DNA from: Cryptomeria japonica
Taxonomy: Eukaryota; Streptophyta; Pinopsida; Cupressales; Cupressaceae
Assembly: GCF_030272615.1 (NCBI RefSeq)
Contig: NC_081415.1
Span: 630,269,240-630,333,239, forward strand
Reading direction: 5' to 3'
Length of the DNA: 64,000 nucleotides
A program made the translations under genes and the position numbers. This document shows positions 23,071 to 33,985 of this stretch, piece by piece. The notes under the pieces are model-generated. The model was not told the DNA's origin and searched no databases. It saw nothing but the letters and a program-made list of their open reading frames with translations. Every line of letters begins with the position of its first letter. The first letter of the stretch is position 1.

Positions 23071-24668
23071 GACAATGGGAAAGAATAAGAGAGGAACAAA
23101 TGAACAAAGAGAGGTAGCAAAGGAAAGATAAAGGGAGCATATGAAGACATCATGATGACATACATAGAGCTATGTGGTTAGATGAGCAATTCAAGTTGTG
23201 TAAGGACACTTTCCCCCTCGGTAGTATTGTCTCTGTCATTGATTTTGCTAGGAATTATACACTAAAGACGCAAAATAAAGTACAATCTATGTATTACCAA
23301 TCTACACAAGTTACAATTTTTGTACACATAGCATTCATGCATGCACATGATAGCACCGAGGAGGACAGAAAGGTTATAAGAGAATATCACTTCTATATCA
23401 GTGATGGTTGTACTCATTCCTCAGAGTTTGTGCAAGGATGCTTTGCAATCTTTTATGATATTTTAAGGGAAAGAGATATAAGATACAACCAACACTTAAT
23501 ATGGTCAGACAATTGCACCACACAATTCAAGAATGCAAGGATGTTCTACTGGTTGACTAGGATGCATGTGACAAGTGATGTGCAACATTTTTGGAATTTC
23601 ATTGAGGTAGGGCATGGAAAGGGAGAGCATGATGGTGTGAAAGAATGTGTGAAAAGAGCTCTTACCAGAGAGGAATTGAAGTATGAAGGTGGTGCAATGT
23701 TAATAGATGCAAAAACAATTGTGCAATGTTGTAGCTCTACAATGGCACCAGGTAATGCAGGTAAGTCTATGGTTTCTAGATATTTTTGGCTAATAAGTGA
23801 ATCTAACATTGAAAACTATCTAGATTGTTGTACACTTACTAGATCAAGTGACATGCATTCATTTACAAGTTCAAATGCAACATCACTAGTTATTTATATA
23901 GACATATTACATGTTTTTGCTATTCGTGTATGCATTTTTTGTGGGATGAATGTGAATGAAAAAAGTGGGTTGACCAATGGTCTTATAGACCTTTACAAAC
24001 CCTAGATACATATCAACTTCCTAGAGCACTACAAATGAACTAGATTGAAGCATCAGTGGATTTTGACCATGTATTAGATATAGTTGAACCAGGTAAAGGG
24101 TTGCAATTTGCTACAATTTTAAGCTTAATTTATTAGTATTAACTTATGCTGATTTTGGTATTAACTTATATCCTTCTATTAAATGCAGGTCATGTATATG
24201 CAGTTATTGTGGATAAGAACAACGAAGAAAGAACAAATTACTTTTTGTGTCGTTGTATTGAGGCCAAAAAGAAATTGACTTCTACAGTGGTTGATGGAGA
24301 GGGTATTGAGTACCCAATAGGATCCATTGTTGTGACAGGGACATGGCTTAGAAGGTACCGTTGTTGTGTCGAGTTGTATTGAGACCTCTTAAACTCATTT
24401 ATTTAGAAGTCGTTGTATTGATTTTGGCATTATCCTTCTATAAAATGCAGGTACCCTATCAAAAATTCTAATTCCTGATTGTTTGAGGACTTTGAGACAC
24501 AGACATATTCTTCATTACTCAAACCTTCTTGTTGCAACAAATATTCATTTGATTAAATATCGTGGTAGACCTCTTAACAAGGATTTGTGAAAAGTTCATG
24601 AATCAGACCATGAGGCAATACTTGAGACACTAAGGGTTAGAGCTGATCCAGAAGGTTCACTTGATTGA
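23071..24668 (+). pseudogene. Transposase-like gene of the TIR transposon (at least three exons)
   Basis: Exon A 23071-24092, exon B 24189-24354, exon C 24451-24668. Introns start GT and end ATGCAG. Conserved blocks: SVIDFARNYTLKTQNKVQSM, YYQSTQVTIFVHIAFMHAHD, HLIWSDNCTTQFKNARMF, FWNFIEVGHGKGEHDGVKEC, then GHVYAVIVDKNNEERTNYFL, IEYPIGSIVVTGTWLRR, HYSNLLVATNIHLIKYRG and KVHESDHEAILETLR. The VxFxxNY, WSDNxxxQFK and GHGKGxxDG blocks recur in a family of transposon-associated proteins across eukaryotes. The Asp of the first two and the Glu before GHGKG could form a DDE triad (inference). Stops at presumed Trp codons (near 23116, 23146 and 24588), stops near 23959 and 24041, and frameshifts near 23935 and 24490 kill it. 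Confidence 0.72.
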
Positions 24669-25261
24669 TTTTGGGCCATCTAGAAGAATAATTCTACAAT
24701 ATGGTAGAATAATTTTGACAATTTTGTATATATCTTTTGCGAAATGTTGTAACTTCGCTTTTTTGGATGTGCTCTACATGCATATGAGCTGTAATATGCA
24801 TATGAGTTGTAATGTGCATATGTAGATGCTAAATTTTGTTTATAAAAACATCAATGAGTTGTAATGTGCATATCTAGATGCTAAATTTTGTATAAAAAAA
24901 CAACGAGCTGTAATGTGCATATCTAGATGCTAAGTTTTGTATAAAAAAACAACAAAGAGTTGTAATTTGCATATTTAGATGCAAAATTTTGTAAATATAA
25001 ATAGTAATGAGCTTGATCATTTATATAAGATGCCAAATTTTATATATGAAAGTGTCCATGGGGCTGATTAGCCCAAATTTGTACCATTTGATTATAAATA
25101 CATTTGTAATAAACTTGTACCATTTGATTATAAATAACTAAGTCTGATTCTGACATATGTAAAATAACTTGCAAATGGGTATTTGAATATGCAATTTTTT
25201 TTCCAAGTGTTTTGGGAAAGTTTTGAGTTATTATTGAATTACCCAGTTTGAAGGGCTAGTA
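24669..25261 (+). repeat. AT-rich tail with about four 57-bp tandem repeats
   Basis: 24797-24995 holds about four copies of a unit containing GAGTTGTAATGTGCATAT and CTAGATGCTAAATTTTGTAT. The remainder to 25261 is AT-rich with no gene. It is likely the 3' untranslated region and downstream DNA of the transposase gene. Confidence 0.7.
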
Positions 25262-27826
25262 GGAATATCCCAAAATTGAGATAAGGTTTTTTAGGCAGTG
25301 ACAACATGACCCCATAGGTTAAAACAGATTGTCCATAAGTGCCACGGTCTCTGAGTTATGCTACGTCAAAGTTTGATTGTTTTTTCCACTTTGAGCGCTC
25401 AAGGGAAAACGTCGCTACGAGGTGGCTCGTAACAATCGGACATCTTGGGGAGCGAGATAAGGGCACACCTAGTGTAAACCCAACCACCCAGATGCACTCA
25501 CGCTGACGGTTCATTCCCACGACAAACAGAATGAAAGATGCACTATTTTGCCACCTCTCACTGACAGTTTTTGACGGTTTTTTAAACGACAAAAAAAAAT
25601 CTCACCACAAGAAAACGGAATTGAGTTGCCCAAAACCAAGAGAGGATTTTTTAGGTAGTGACAACACAACTCCATAGGTTCAAATGGATTGTCTATAAGT
25701 GCCACGGTCTTCGAGTTACGCTATGTCAAAGTTTGACCATTTTTTCCACTTTGAGCGCTCAAGGGAAAATGTCACTACGAGGTGGCTCGTAATGATTGGA
25801 CATCTTGGGGAGTGAGACAAGGGAACACCTAGCGTAAACCTAGCCACTCAGATGCACTCACGCTGACGATTAGTTCCCATGACAAGCAAAACAAATGATG
25901 CACTATTTTGCCACCTCTCACTGACGATTTTTCATAATTTTTGATGCGACAGACAAAATATCACCACAAGAAAATGGAATCGCGTTACCCAAAACTGAGA
26001 GAGGATTTTTTTTAGGCAGCGACAACATGGACCCATAGGTTCAAATGCATCATCCATAAGTGCCACAGTCTCTGAGTTACGCTACGTCAAAGTTTGACCC
26101 TTTTTTCCACTTTGAGCGCTCAAGGGAAAACATCACTATGAGGTGGCTCGTAATGATCAGACGTCTTGGGGAGAAATTAAAGGGAACACCTAGCATAAAC
26201 CTGACCACCCAGATGCACTCGCGCTGATGGTTCATTCCCACGACAAGCAGAACAAAAGATGCACTATTTTGCCACCTCTCACTAACAGTTTTTGATGGTT
26301 TTTGATGTGACAGAAAAAATCTCACCACAAGAAAATGAAATAGAGTTGCCCAAAACCAAGAGAGGATTTTTTAGGCAGTGACAACATGACCCCATAGGTT
26401 CAAACAGATCATCCATAAGTGCCATGGTCTCCAAGTTTCGCTATGTCAAAGTTTGACCATTTTTTCCACTTTGAGCGCTCAAGGGAAAACGTCGCTACGA
26501 GGTGGCTCATAATGATCGGACATCTTGGGAAGAAAGACAAGGGCACACCTAGAATAAAATAAACCACCAGGATGCGCTCATGTTGACGGTTTGTTCCCAT
26601 GACAAGCAGAACGAAAGATGCACTATTTTGCCACCTCTCACTGACAGTTTTTGATGCGATAGAAAAAATCTCACCACAAGAAAATCGAATCGAGTTCCCT
26701 AAAACTAAGAGAAGATTTTTTAGGAAGAAACAACACAACATGATAGGTTCAAATGGATCATCCATAAGTGTCACGGTCTCCAAGTTACGCTACGTCAAAG
26801 TTTGACCATTTTTTCCACTTTGAGCAGTAAAGGGAAAATGTCGCTGCGAGGTGGCTCGTAACGATCGAATGTCTTGGGGAGCAAGACAAGGGCACACCTA
26901 GTGTAAACCCAGCCACCCAGACATGCTCATGCTGATGGTTCATTCCCACAACAAGAAGAATGAAAGATGCACTATTTTGCCACCTCTCACTGACAGTTTT
27001 TTACGATTTTTTATGCGACAGAAAAAATCTCACCACAAGAAAATGGAAGCAAGTTTCCTGAAACCGAGAGAGGATTTTTTAGGCAGAAAAAACATGACCC
27101 CATAGGTTTAAACAGATCATCCATAAGTGCCATGGTCTCCGAGTTGCGCTACGTCAAAGTTTGACCATTTTTCCACTTTGAGCGCTCAAGGGAAAACGTC
27201 ACTACGAGGTGGCGTGTAACGATCAAACATTTTGGGGAGCAAGACAAGGGCACACCTAATGTAAACTCAACCACCTAGACATGCTCATGTTGATGGTTTT
27301 TTCCCACAACAAGCATAACAAAAGATGCACTATTTTGCCACCTCTCACTAACGGATTTTGATGATTTTTGATACGACAGAAAAAATCTCACCACAAGAAA
27401 ATGGAATCGAGTTACCCAAAACTGAGAGAGGCTTTTTTATGTAGGGACAACATGACCCCATAGGTTCACATAGATCATCCATAAGTGCCACGGTCTCTGA
27501 GTTACGGGATCTCAAAGTTTGGTAGTTTTTTCCACTTTGAGTGCTCAAGGGAAAACGTCGCTACTAGGTGGCTCGTAACGATCGGATGTCTTGGGGAGCG
27601 AGACAAGGGAACACTAGGTGTAAACTTGGACATGCTTGTGCTGATGGTTCATTCCCACGACAAGAAGAACAAAAGATCTATTTTGCCACCTCTCACTGAC
27701 AGTTTTTGATATGACAGAAAAAATCTCACCACAAGAAAACGGAATCAAGTTGCCCGAAACCAAGATAGGATTTTTTAGGCAGCGACAACATGACCCCATT
27801 GGTTCACATGGATCATCCATAAGTGC
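25262..27826 (+). repeat. 360-bp tandem array, about seven copies
   Basis: The landmark GTCAAAGTTTGA falls at 25365, 25725, 26086, 26445, 26794, 27153 and (CTCAAAGTTTGG) 27511, giving periods of 360, 361, 359, 349, 359 and 358. Each unit has AGCGCTCAAGGGAAAA, GGTGGCTCGTAA, CTATTTTGCCACCTCTCACT and a CACCACAAGAAAA stretch. Similar frames in each copy are repeat artefacts. The array lies between the two convergent genes. Confidence 0.93.
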
Positions 27827-28511
27827 TTCAACTCTTCTTTTATAGGTGATTTGGATGAATAGGTGTGTCTCTTACCCTAAGGCCGACTTGTTATGGAATA
27901 AAATTTAAATGAAAACCTTAAGTAAGCCGACTCATCCTTAGATAAATTTCAAATCTGCTTCGTGTGCTTAAATATTGTCTTAATTGGTTCTTGAAATGAT
28001 AAACTTCACTCCATAAGCATGAGTTTATGATTCACTCCAATCTCTTCATGCACGAAGGACTCAAAGAAAATTCACTCAATCACAATACACAATATCAACA
28101 TTACCGGTATCAGTGCTTGGGTATACACAATATGAGCAATAGATAGTTTAAAAGTATATTCCATATGAGTTACAAGTAATGAACAAATTGGATCACATTT
28201 CAAGACATATACACAATGAACAAATTTGATCACATTTCAATAGCAAATAACTAATTTTCATGAATATCATGTTTCATATATATCAATGAACAAATTGGAT
28301 CAAATATCAAGTTTCATATATATCAAAATGAACAATAATCATGTACATATATCAAAAAATGGCACAGATTGCAAATCAATAATAGTTACAAAAATGTGGC
28401 ATGTGCCATGTCTGTCAAAGTTGATATATACATATACAAATATTGAATATATAAAAAATTGGTCCTTTAATGACCACAACTATAACTATATGTCTCTATC
28501 GGTATTTATGA
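27827..28511 (+). other. Non-coding, short repeats of ATGAACAAATTGGATCA
   Basis: AT-rich, no supported gene. At about 28170-28320 the phrase CAATGAACAAATTGGATCA recurs three times with TTTCATATATATCAA between. This is probably downstream flank of the minus-strand gene. Confidence 0.55.
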
Positions 28512-31500
28512 CTATGGCAGATCATCAAAATTGAGCCTCTTCGAAGTAGTACGTGGCTCTATAGGTGGCTGCACAAGGACAATTCAAATGTCGAATCAGA
28601 TATATTTTCTCAATATAACATCAAAATAACTAAATATTGAAGTCTAAATTGTTTGAAGTTGAAATGTTGATTACCTCATCTCTGTCTTCTACAATTTGGT
28701 GAGGCTGAGGATCCATGGGATGTCCTAAAGGAGGTTGTAACTAGTAAAACAACATTAATACATGTTAATGACATATATGTCAAATAACACATAATAACTA
28801 AAAATGAATAGACTAAAAAACTAAAGCATACCGGAGCCTCAGATGGATGTGTTGTGGTCGTAGGAGGCAAAGTCATAGATGAATCAGTTACAAGCATTTC
28901 CTATATCCATGGTAAGTGATCCAAAAGGAGTTAACTACACGGTTTCAACTCCATTGTGCACTTAGTGAAAAGGAGTTGATTTAAGACATACTTTTGTCTT
29001 GTTCATGTTGGATCCCATAATATACGTGTAGGACTTCTACTGAAATGGAATGGTAGAATAATAGTAGGAAGTTTGGAAGAGGTCTATAATAGTTTAAAGA
29101 CAATCATACAAGTTAATAACCCAAATGTTGGCATATGTTCAGAGTTTGATGACATGATGGGATTGTATGTTGTCATTCATGTCAATATGCTAAAGTATGA
29201 ACCGGTATATTGAAGCAAGCAAATTGGCAAGTGAACCAGTATGATGGTATGAACCGATATATGCAAAAAGTGAACCGGTATGTTGGAGTGTGAACCAGTA
29301 TATGCAAAGTTTGTATCGGGGTTTCATTTGATATGACTACTAGTTGGTAGTCACAGCTTCAGGGTTTCCGATTGATGCATTCCAATTCTGTGTGATTTGA
29401 CTGACGACATCATGTGATGAGTTAGCATTGAAATGAAGATTAGATCCTATTGCCACATCAGCCTTGTGCACGTGAAGGATCTCCTTGAGGATCTTGCATG
29501 AAGAAGATTGATTCTATCTACCTCGGTAATGTGCAAAATCTTAGTAAACGGTGGAGAGTGTGTGATGGGTTATCAACTTCCGGAAGCGGTGAAGAACGGA
29601 TGATTGAGAATGTCTTGAGATTTGTTCAAGATTGTTTTACCCTACGTAATGTGTTTAAATGGCCAGGAGTGGACCGATTGTATTGTTAACCTAGATGCTT
29701 AGGGTTTTAGGTTTTGGCCACTGACCTAATTGTTGTCTATAAGGTCGATGATGATTTTTATTTGAAGTTGTTGGCAAATAAATGTATGTGAGGTGATTCT
29801 TGCTAGACCTAAGGAGTAAGTAGAGATCTACAGAGTGTGATTGCAGATGTAAAGAAATCAAAGTGGATCTACCTTGGCATTAAGTGTTGTTATCAGATCA
29901 GTGTATTACCTGTTGACTTCTAACCATTTCAGTAGATGGAAAATCCCTTTACCGGGTAGCTTTAACAGGCTTTTGGTAAATCCTTTAATAGGGTGACTCA
30001 AAATCATTGAGTTCTTCAAATCCTCTTACAAGGTAACCTTTAACAGGGTTTTAACCTCTAACTAGGTATTTAGCCATCCCTTAACCGGGTGATCCCTAGC
30101 AGGATCGGTTCCTAGCAGAACCAGTTGTAAAGTCTTTCATCGGACTAAGCTCCTAACAGAGGAAACTTCAGAAGAGTTCAAGAACAACTTGTGGGTATTC
30201 ATCCCCACTGTGGTTTTTCCTAGTTGGGTCTCCACGTGAAAAATCACTGTGTTATGTGTGATGCTTTTTCATGTGATGTTTTAGTGTTTTCTGTCAAGTG
30301 GTAATGCAAGTTGATCCAATGGTCATTGTATTTCTGATGTATTACTTGCTTAAGCATATGGGTGAAATTGAGATGAGATATTAGGTTTTGAGAAGATCTA
30401 GATGTTATCAGTTTATGTCTTTTACAGTCATATTGTATTTTACTGGTAGTGCCTTGATTTAGATTGGTAATATTGTTTACCAATTACTGCAGTCTTTGCA
30501 GTTTAAGTTGTTTAAGAAGTTTTTATCCATATTGATTCACTCCCCCTCTCAATATCAGTTGGGTATTTACTGTTCATCATTATTCATCACCAAAGTTGTT
30601 GACAAACTAGATAAAACAAATATTTTTAAAATATGTAGAAAAAATGCACACCGAAGCCTCGTATAGTTCTCCTGTAACCTTAGGAGGCCTAGTCAAATCT
30701 GATGCAGCTATTACCATTTCCTGTATGAAAAATGATAACATATGATATAGACATAAAAGGATTTAGTTATTTCTAACAAGCAAGAATGCAATCCAAAGTG
30801 AATATGAAGATATCACCTCTTCCCTCTGTTGAACCTAATTGATAATAGGTGCATTCATTAATTCCGTAAACCCCATATGTTTCTATATATAGAACAAATA
30901 AATTAAGTGCATTTATCAATATCTACATAGACATGTTTAATCATAATACATTTCAACAATTGAATTTAAATTGTAGAGAATTACCTTCTGTCGTTTGGGT
31001 GTCTGAGAGGATATCTTTTTCTGCCTCGGAGTGCTAGAGGATGGCTTTCTCACACGAGATGTCCTCGAGGCAGGTGGGGTAAACTAATGGAAAAAAATTA
31101 ACATAAGGGAAAAGAGAATGTATTTAATATATCACTTAAGTCAAAAATATATAAATCTAAATGCTACCGCATAACTATCTTTGCCAAAGTCAATGGCTGA
31201 AAGCGTGATATCATCAAGTTGGGACATCTTAGCCACTGATAAGCCCTACAAAATATCAAGTATTGATACATATAATTAATAAAATATATTTTGAATCCAA
31301 TGTATTATTATATTTTTAACAAATTTACAAACCTTTACCTCTGGTGGCGAAACTACTCATGACCATGGAGTCGACCTAACAGTATGTGGTGTACTCCCAC
31401 CACCTGTTGCACCCTGCAATGCATTTTATTTATATGTCACTTTAAATTGTTCTAAAAATAAAAATTCATTTCTTTTTATAAGATTTAGTCACTTAATTGA

Positions 31501-32836
31501 TAACATGTCATAAACATAATTAAATGCACCTATGTTTGATAGAGAGGATACAACATATTGAGCAGTTCATTGGTGAGGGCCACATCCTCTATTGTGGAAG
31601 CATGGCATCTACTCCTGCAACATGTACATGAATGAGATTTCCCACCATCCTTGTCTACGTCACTGTCTACACCAGAACATACACCCTGGCAGGTGGGGCA
31701 CATATGCTGAATGGGCTGGCTCATGCCAAATGATGCATGAGGTGCTGCTAATGAAGGAGGTGCCACTAAGGAAGGAGGTGTTGCTGATGAAGGAGGTGTC
31801 ATTGATGAAGGAGGTTCTATAGGTGCTGGTACATCCTTTGCTCTAACCAGCTGTGTGCCATGTTGAACAATGACATTAGTCAATGATGCAACTGCTTGAA
31901 GAGTCTGTAATTCCATAGACTCCTTCAAGGATATAGGGAAAGTGACATGAACCATGGGTTTAGGAGTTGTACGCCTCCTATGTTGTGGGTCTACCACCCT
32001 ATGGGCCCCAGGTCTATCCTGTGCAGAGCCTCTCCCTCTACCCTAAAATTGTCGGATGTCAAAGTAATTCGGCTTCTCGCCGAGGATAAACTCACAATAC
32101 AACTTTCTTAAAAAATATAGAGGCACCTCCCAATTATTACAAGGTGGTTAGTCAAAGACCATATACCACCTATCCCAAAATATTCTTTCAACCTAGCATG
32201 AACACACCAATGTATAAGAAACAGAGTCGTATTTAGTTCTAGGTTGTTACTAGTAACAAGATTGGTGAAAAGAGCACATATGTTAGCTTTACCTATGCCC
32301 TTTTTCTTCACTTGATCATATGACAACCCATCCGCATAAAATGTTTGACATCTATCCCTCCATGAACCCCATTTCGTAACCTCCCTAAATACCTCATTTT
32401 CACTATTAGCCATTGTTTCTAGTGTTTTGGCAAGGGTTGAGTGGTGCTCAAGCCTAGAGGTCCTCAACCTATTCACCAATATAGAAATTTGGGCACTATT
32501 TTGTGTAAGGCGATTGATGAGATCATCTTGTGTGGCATCTACATGATCTAATGGAGGGTGTGGAGGGTTTTGGGGTGGTTGTGGTTGTTGAGGAGAAACA
32601 TTTTTAGGATTTTGAGGGTTTTCTTATTGTTCTTGTGCAATGTTAACAAGGTTTTCTTGTGTTGCTTGTGCAGGAGGAGGTCTTTGTTGTCTATTTCATT
32701 TTTGGGGATTTCTTGAAGAATCTGACATCAAATTAATAAAAACAAAACTTAAATCAATTAAAAAACCCTAATTTAATTAAAATACACAGAAAAATAATCA
32801 AACAAATCAAATCTTACTTGTTTGATGGGGTGCCAT
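28512..32836 (-). pseudogene. Convergent multi-exon gene of the TIR transposon, function unknown
   Basis: Minus-strand model: exon 1 32836-32818, exon 2 32721-31530, exon 3 31413-31339, exon 4 31245-31168, exon 5 31083-30985, exon 6 30882-30817, exon 7 30720-30652, exon 8 28900-28832, exon 9 28740-28675, exon 10 28568-28512. All junctions after exon 2 are GT..AG in phase 0. The product starts Gln/Pro-rich, then KWGSWRDRCQTFYADGL and LNTTLFLIHWCVHARLKEYF, a Gly/Arg stretch, a Cys-rich patch (CPTCQGVCSG, SCTCCRSRCH), then short Ser/Thr/Pro and Lys/Arg-rich exons. Exons 7 and 8 are both 69 nt and similar (EMVIAASDL versus EMLVTDSSM). One frameshift (near 32112) and several stops break it. It is probably an accessory protein or part of the transposase machinery; no family recognised. 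Confidence 0.68.
29126..30589 (+). mobile_element. Solo LTR (Copia-like) in an intron of the minus-strand gene
   Basis: Begins TGTTGGCATATG, ends TTATTCATCA, flanked by direct CCAAA (29121-29125 and 30590-30594). It contains CCACTGTGGTTTTTCCT like the LTR of the outer element, but is otherwise different. No internal coding region, so it arose by LTR-LTR recombination. Orientation inferred from shared LTR phrases. Confidence 0.88.
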
Positions 32837-33014
32837 TGTTGAAAATTGCTCTCGATGTTGGGAAAATAAAAAATAGCTGCAAACGCGTGCAAGTTCTATG
32901 CTTTTTGGCTTCTCCTTGTTGTTGTTCCACATGTTTTTGAGTTGAAAATGGCCAAAACCCATGGCCTACACAAAAGAAATATGTTTACTTTAAATTTTTA
33001 TATTTAAAAAAAAT
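32837..33014 (+). other. Right subterminal region, probable 5' flank of the minus-strand gene
   Basis: No open frame. It would contain the promoter and 5' untranslated leader of the minus-strand gene. Confidence 0.45.
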
Positions 33015-33132
33015 GTTCCTCAAAACCCGTACGGGTTTTGAGGAACTTTTGGTTTTTTATATTGTTTTTTCTCTAAGCTTGGTGTTACCAAGCCTAGCAC
33101 ATTTTTGAAATTTTATAACCCACACGAGTTAT
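33015..33132 (+). repeat. Right subterminal palindromes
   Basis: 33015-33046 is a perfect 32-base palindrome centred on AACCCGTACGGGTT with arms GTTCCTCA and TGAGGAAC. A second, imperfect copy (ATAACCCACACGAGTTAT) lies at about 33115-33132. Same motif as the left clusters. Confidence 0.88.
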
Positions 33133-33157
33133 GAAAAATTTTGTTTTTTTTTGGCAT

Positions 33158-33196
33158 GTGGCCACTTTTTTGTTCACCATCTTGGTGCACTTACCC
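33158..33196 (-). repeat. Right terminal inverted repeat of DNA transposon
   Basis: Ends CTTACCC at 33196, then the CATA duplication. Its inverse matches the left end for 30 bases without mismatch and again over AGTGGCCAC. Confidence 0.9.
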
Positions 33197-33200
33197 CATA

Positions 33201-33606
33201 GAGAAATTCAATGCAAAAATAGAGCGAATCAGAATAATAATGTTGTTCCCGGTCAATGTTCAAAATGTAATAAGTATGGTCATAGGACAGAAGATTGTAG
33301 AATGAATATCATATGACATGCATGTGGAAAGTTTGGACATATGGCTAATCAATGTAGGTCAAAGAATGGTCAAGGACTCAACAAGGCAATTCAGAAAAAT
33401 AATGTCACTTGCTATGCATGCAACAAAATAGAACATATTGACAAATATTGCAAAAGCAAGAACAATTCGGTAGGAAATGATGAAAAAGGAAAACAAAAGG
33501 TTGAAGATATCTGGAAGGAGCATGAGAAGAAATGGGTTAGGAAATCTGAAGATCAACTGACAGAGAAGAATGTTCCTGCACCGGTAGGAAACTTATCCGG
33601 TAACTA
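33201..33606 (+). pseudogene. Gag-like protein, 3' part with zinc knuckles
   Basis: Continuation of the frame broken at 1709. It completes the interrupted knuckle, then gives CSKCNKYGHRTEDC (intact CCHC), ACGKFGHMANQC (first Cys position is a TGA at 33313) and CYACNKIEHIDKYC (Gly replaced by Glu). It ends with a Lys/Glu-rich tail and a TAA at 33604. Four knuckles in a row are more than the one usual in Copia gag. Confidence 0.78.
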
Positions 33607-33985
33607 AGGCATTAGCCTTAAGGGGAGGCAAATTAATGGAAGATCTTGCATTGCCCTTGGTAGAGGTCTGAAAGCCTATTTCAAATCTTAGAGAAGTCAA
33701 TCTGGAGATTCACCAACACCGAGATAATGGATTTTATATTTGGTATCATATGTCGGCATGCATTAATGACAATGAGAAACTAGGATTTTCGCAGAACAAA
33801 AGGGAAATATTGATTCATTTTTTATCACACAACATTCAGAGCAAAATAGAGCAAGTTCAAGGTGATTCAAGGTGATCAAAAGCATTTCAAGCAAATTCCA
33901 ACGCATTCTCGGTGGATTTTCAAAATCTTTCAATGACGAAGGTTGTGAGGTATTTTATCAGTTTTCGGGCTATCTTTTATTTGCA
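33607..33985 (+). other. Spacer between the two frames of the outer element
   Basis: No supported gene. It has a Gly-rich-codon start (AAGGGGAGGCAAATTAATGG) typical of the junction after gag, but no protease motif. Confidence 0.5.

Larger units (their letters stand above)
1710..33196 (+). mobile_element. Large TIR DNA transposon with transposase-like gene plus convergent second gene
   Basis: The ends are inverted repeats beginning GGGTAAGTGCACC, flanked by a direct duplication CATA (1706-1709 and 33197-33200). Deleting the element and one CATA rejoins a CCHC zinc knuckle of the host retroelement in frame, which confirms the boundaries. Removing the Tat element (4619-22881) and solo LTR (29126-30589) leaves about 11.75 kb. 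Contents are palindromic subterminal repeats at both ends, a pyrimidine tract, a plus-strand transposase-like gene, a 360-bp tandem array and a minus-strand multi-exon gene. A 4-bp duplication and GGG-starting termini are reported for the Sola superfamily, but I cannot assign it. The genes are broken, so this copy is dead. Confidence 0.85.

Noticed and set aside
25356..27820. Similar frames of 60-124 codons on both strands in the 360-bp array
   Set aside because: They recur because the DNA repeats and change with each unit's mutations; no domain.
25262..27826. CRISPR-like array
   Set aside because: Units are about 360 bp with no short repeat and unique spacer pattern, and the setting is a plant genome.
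33131..33316. Single frame spanning the right transposon end into the zinc knuckle
   Set aside because: The first part is transposon terminus; the real frame starts at the insertion site and continues from 1709.
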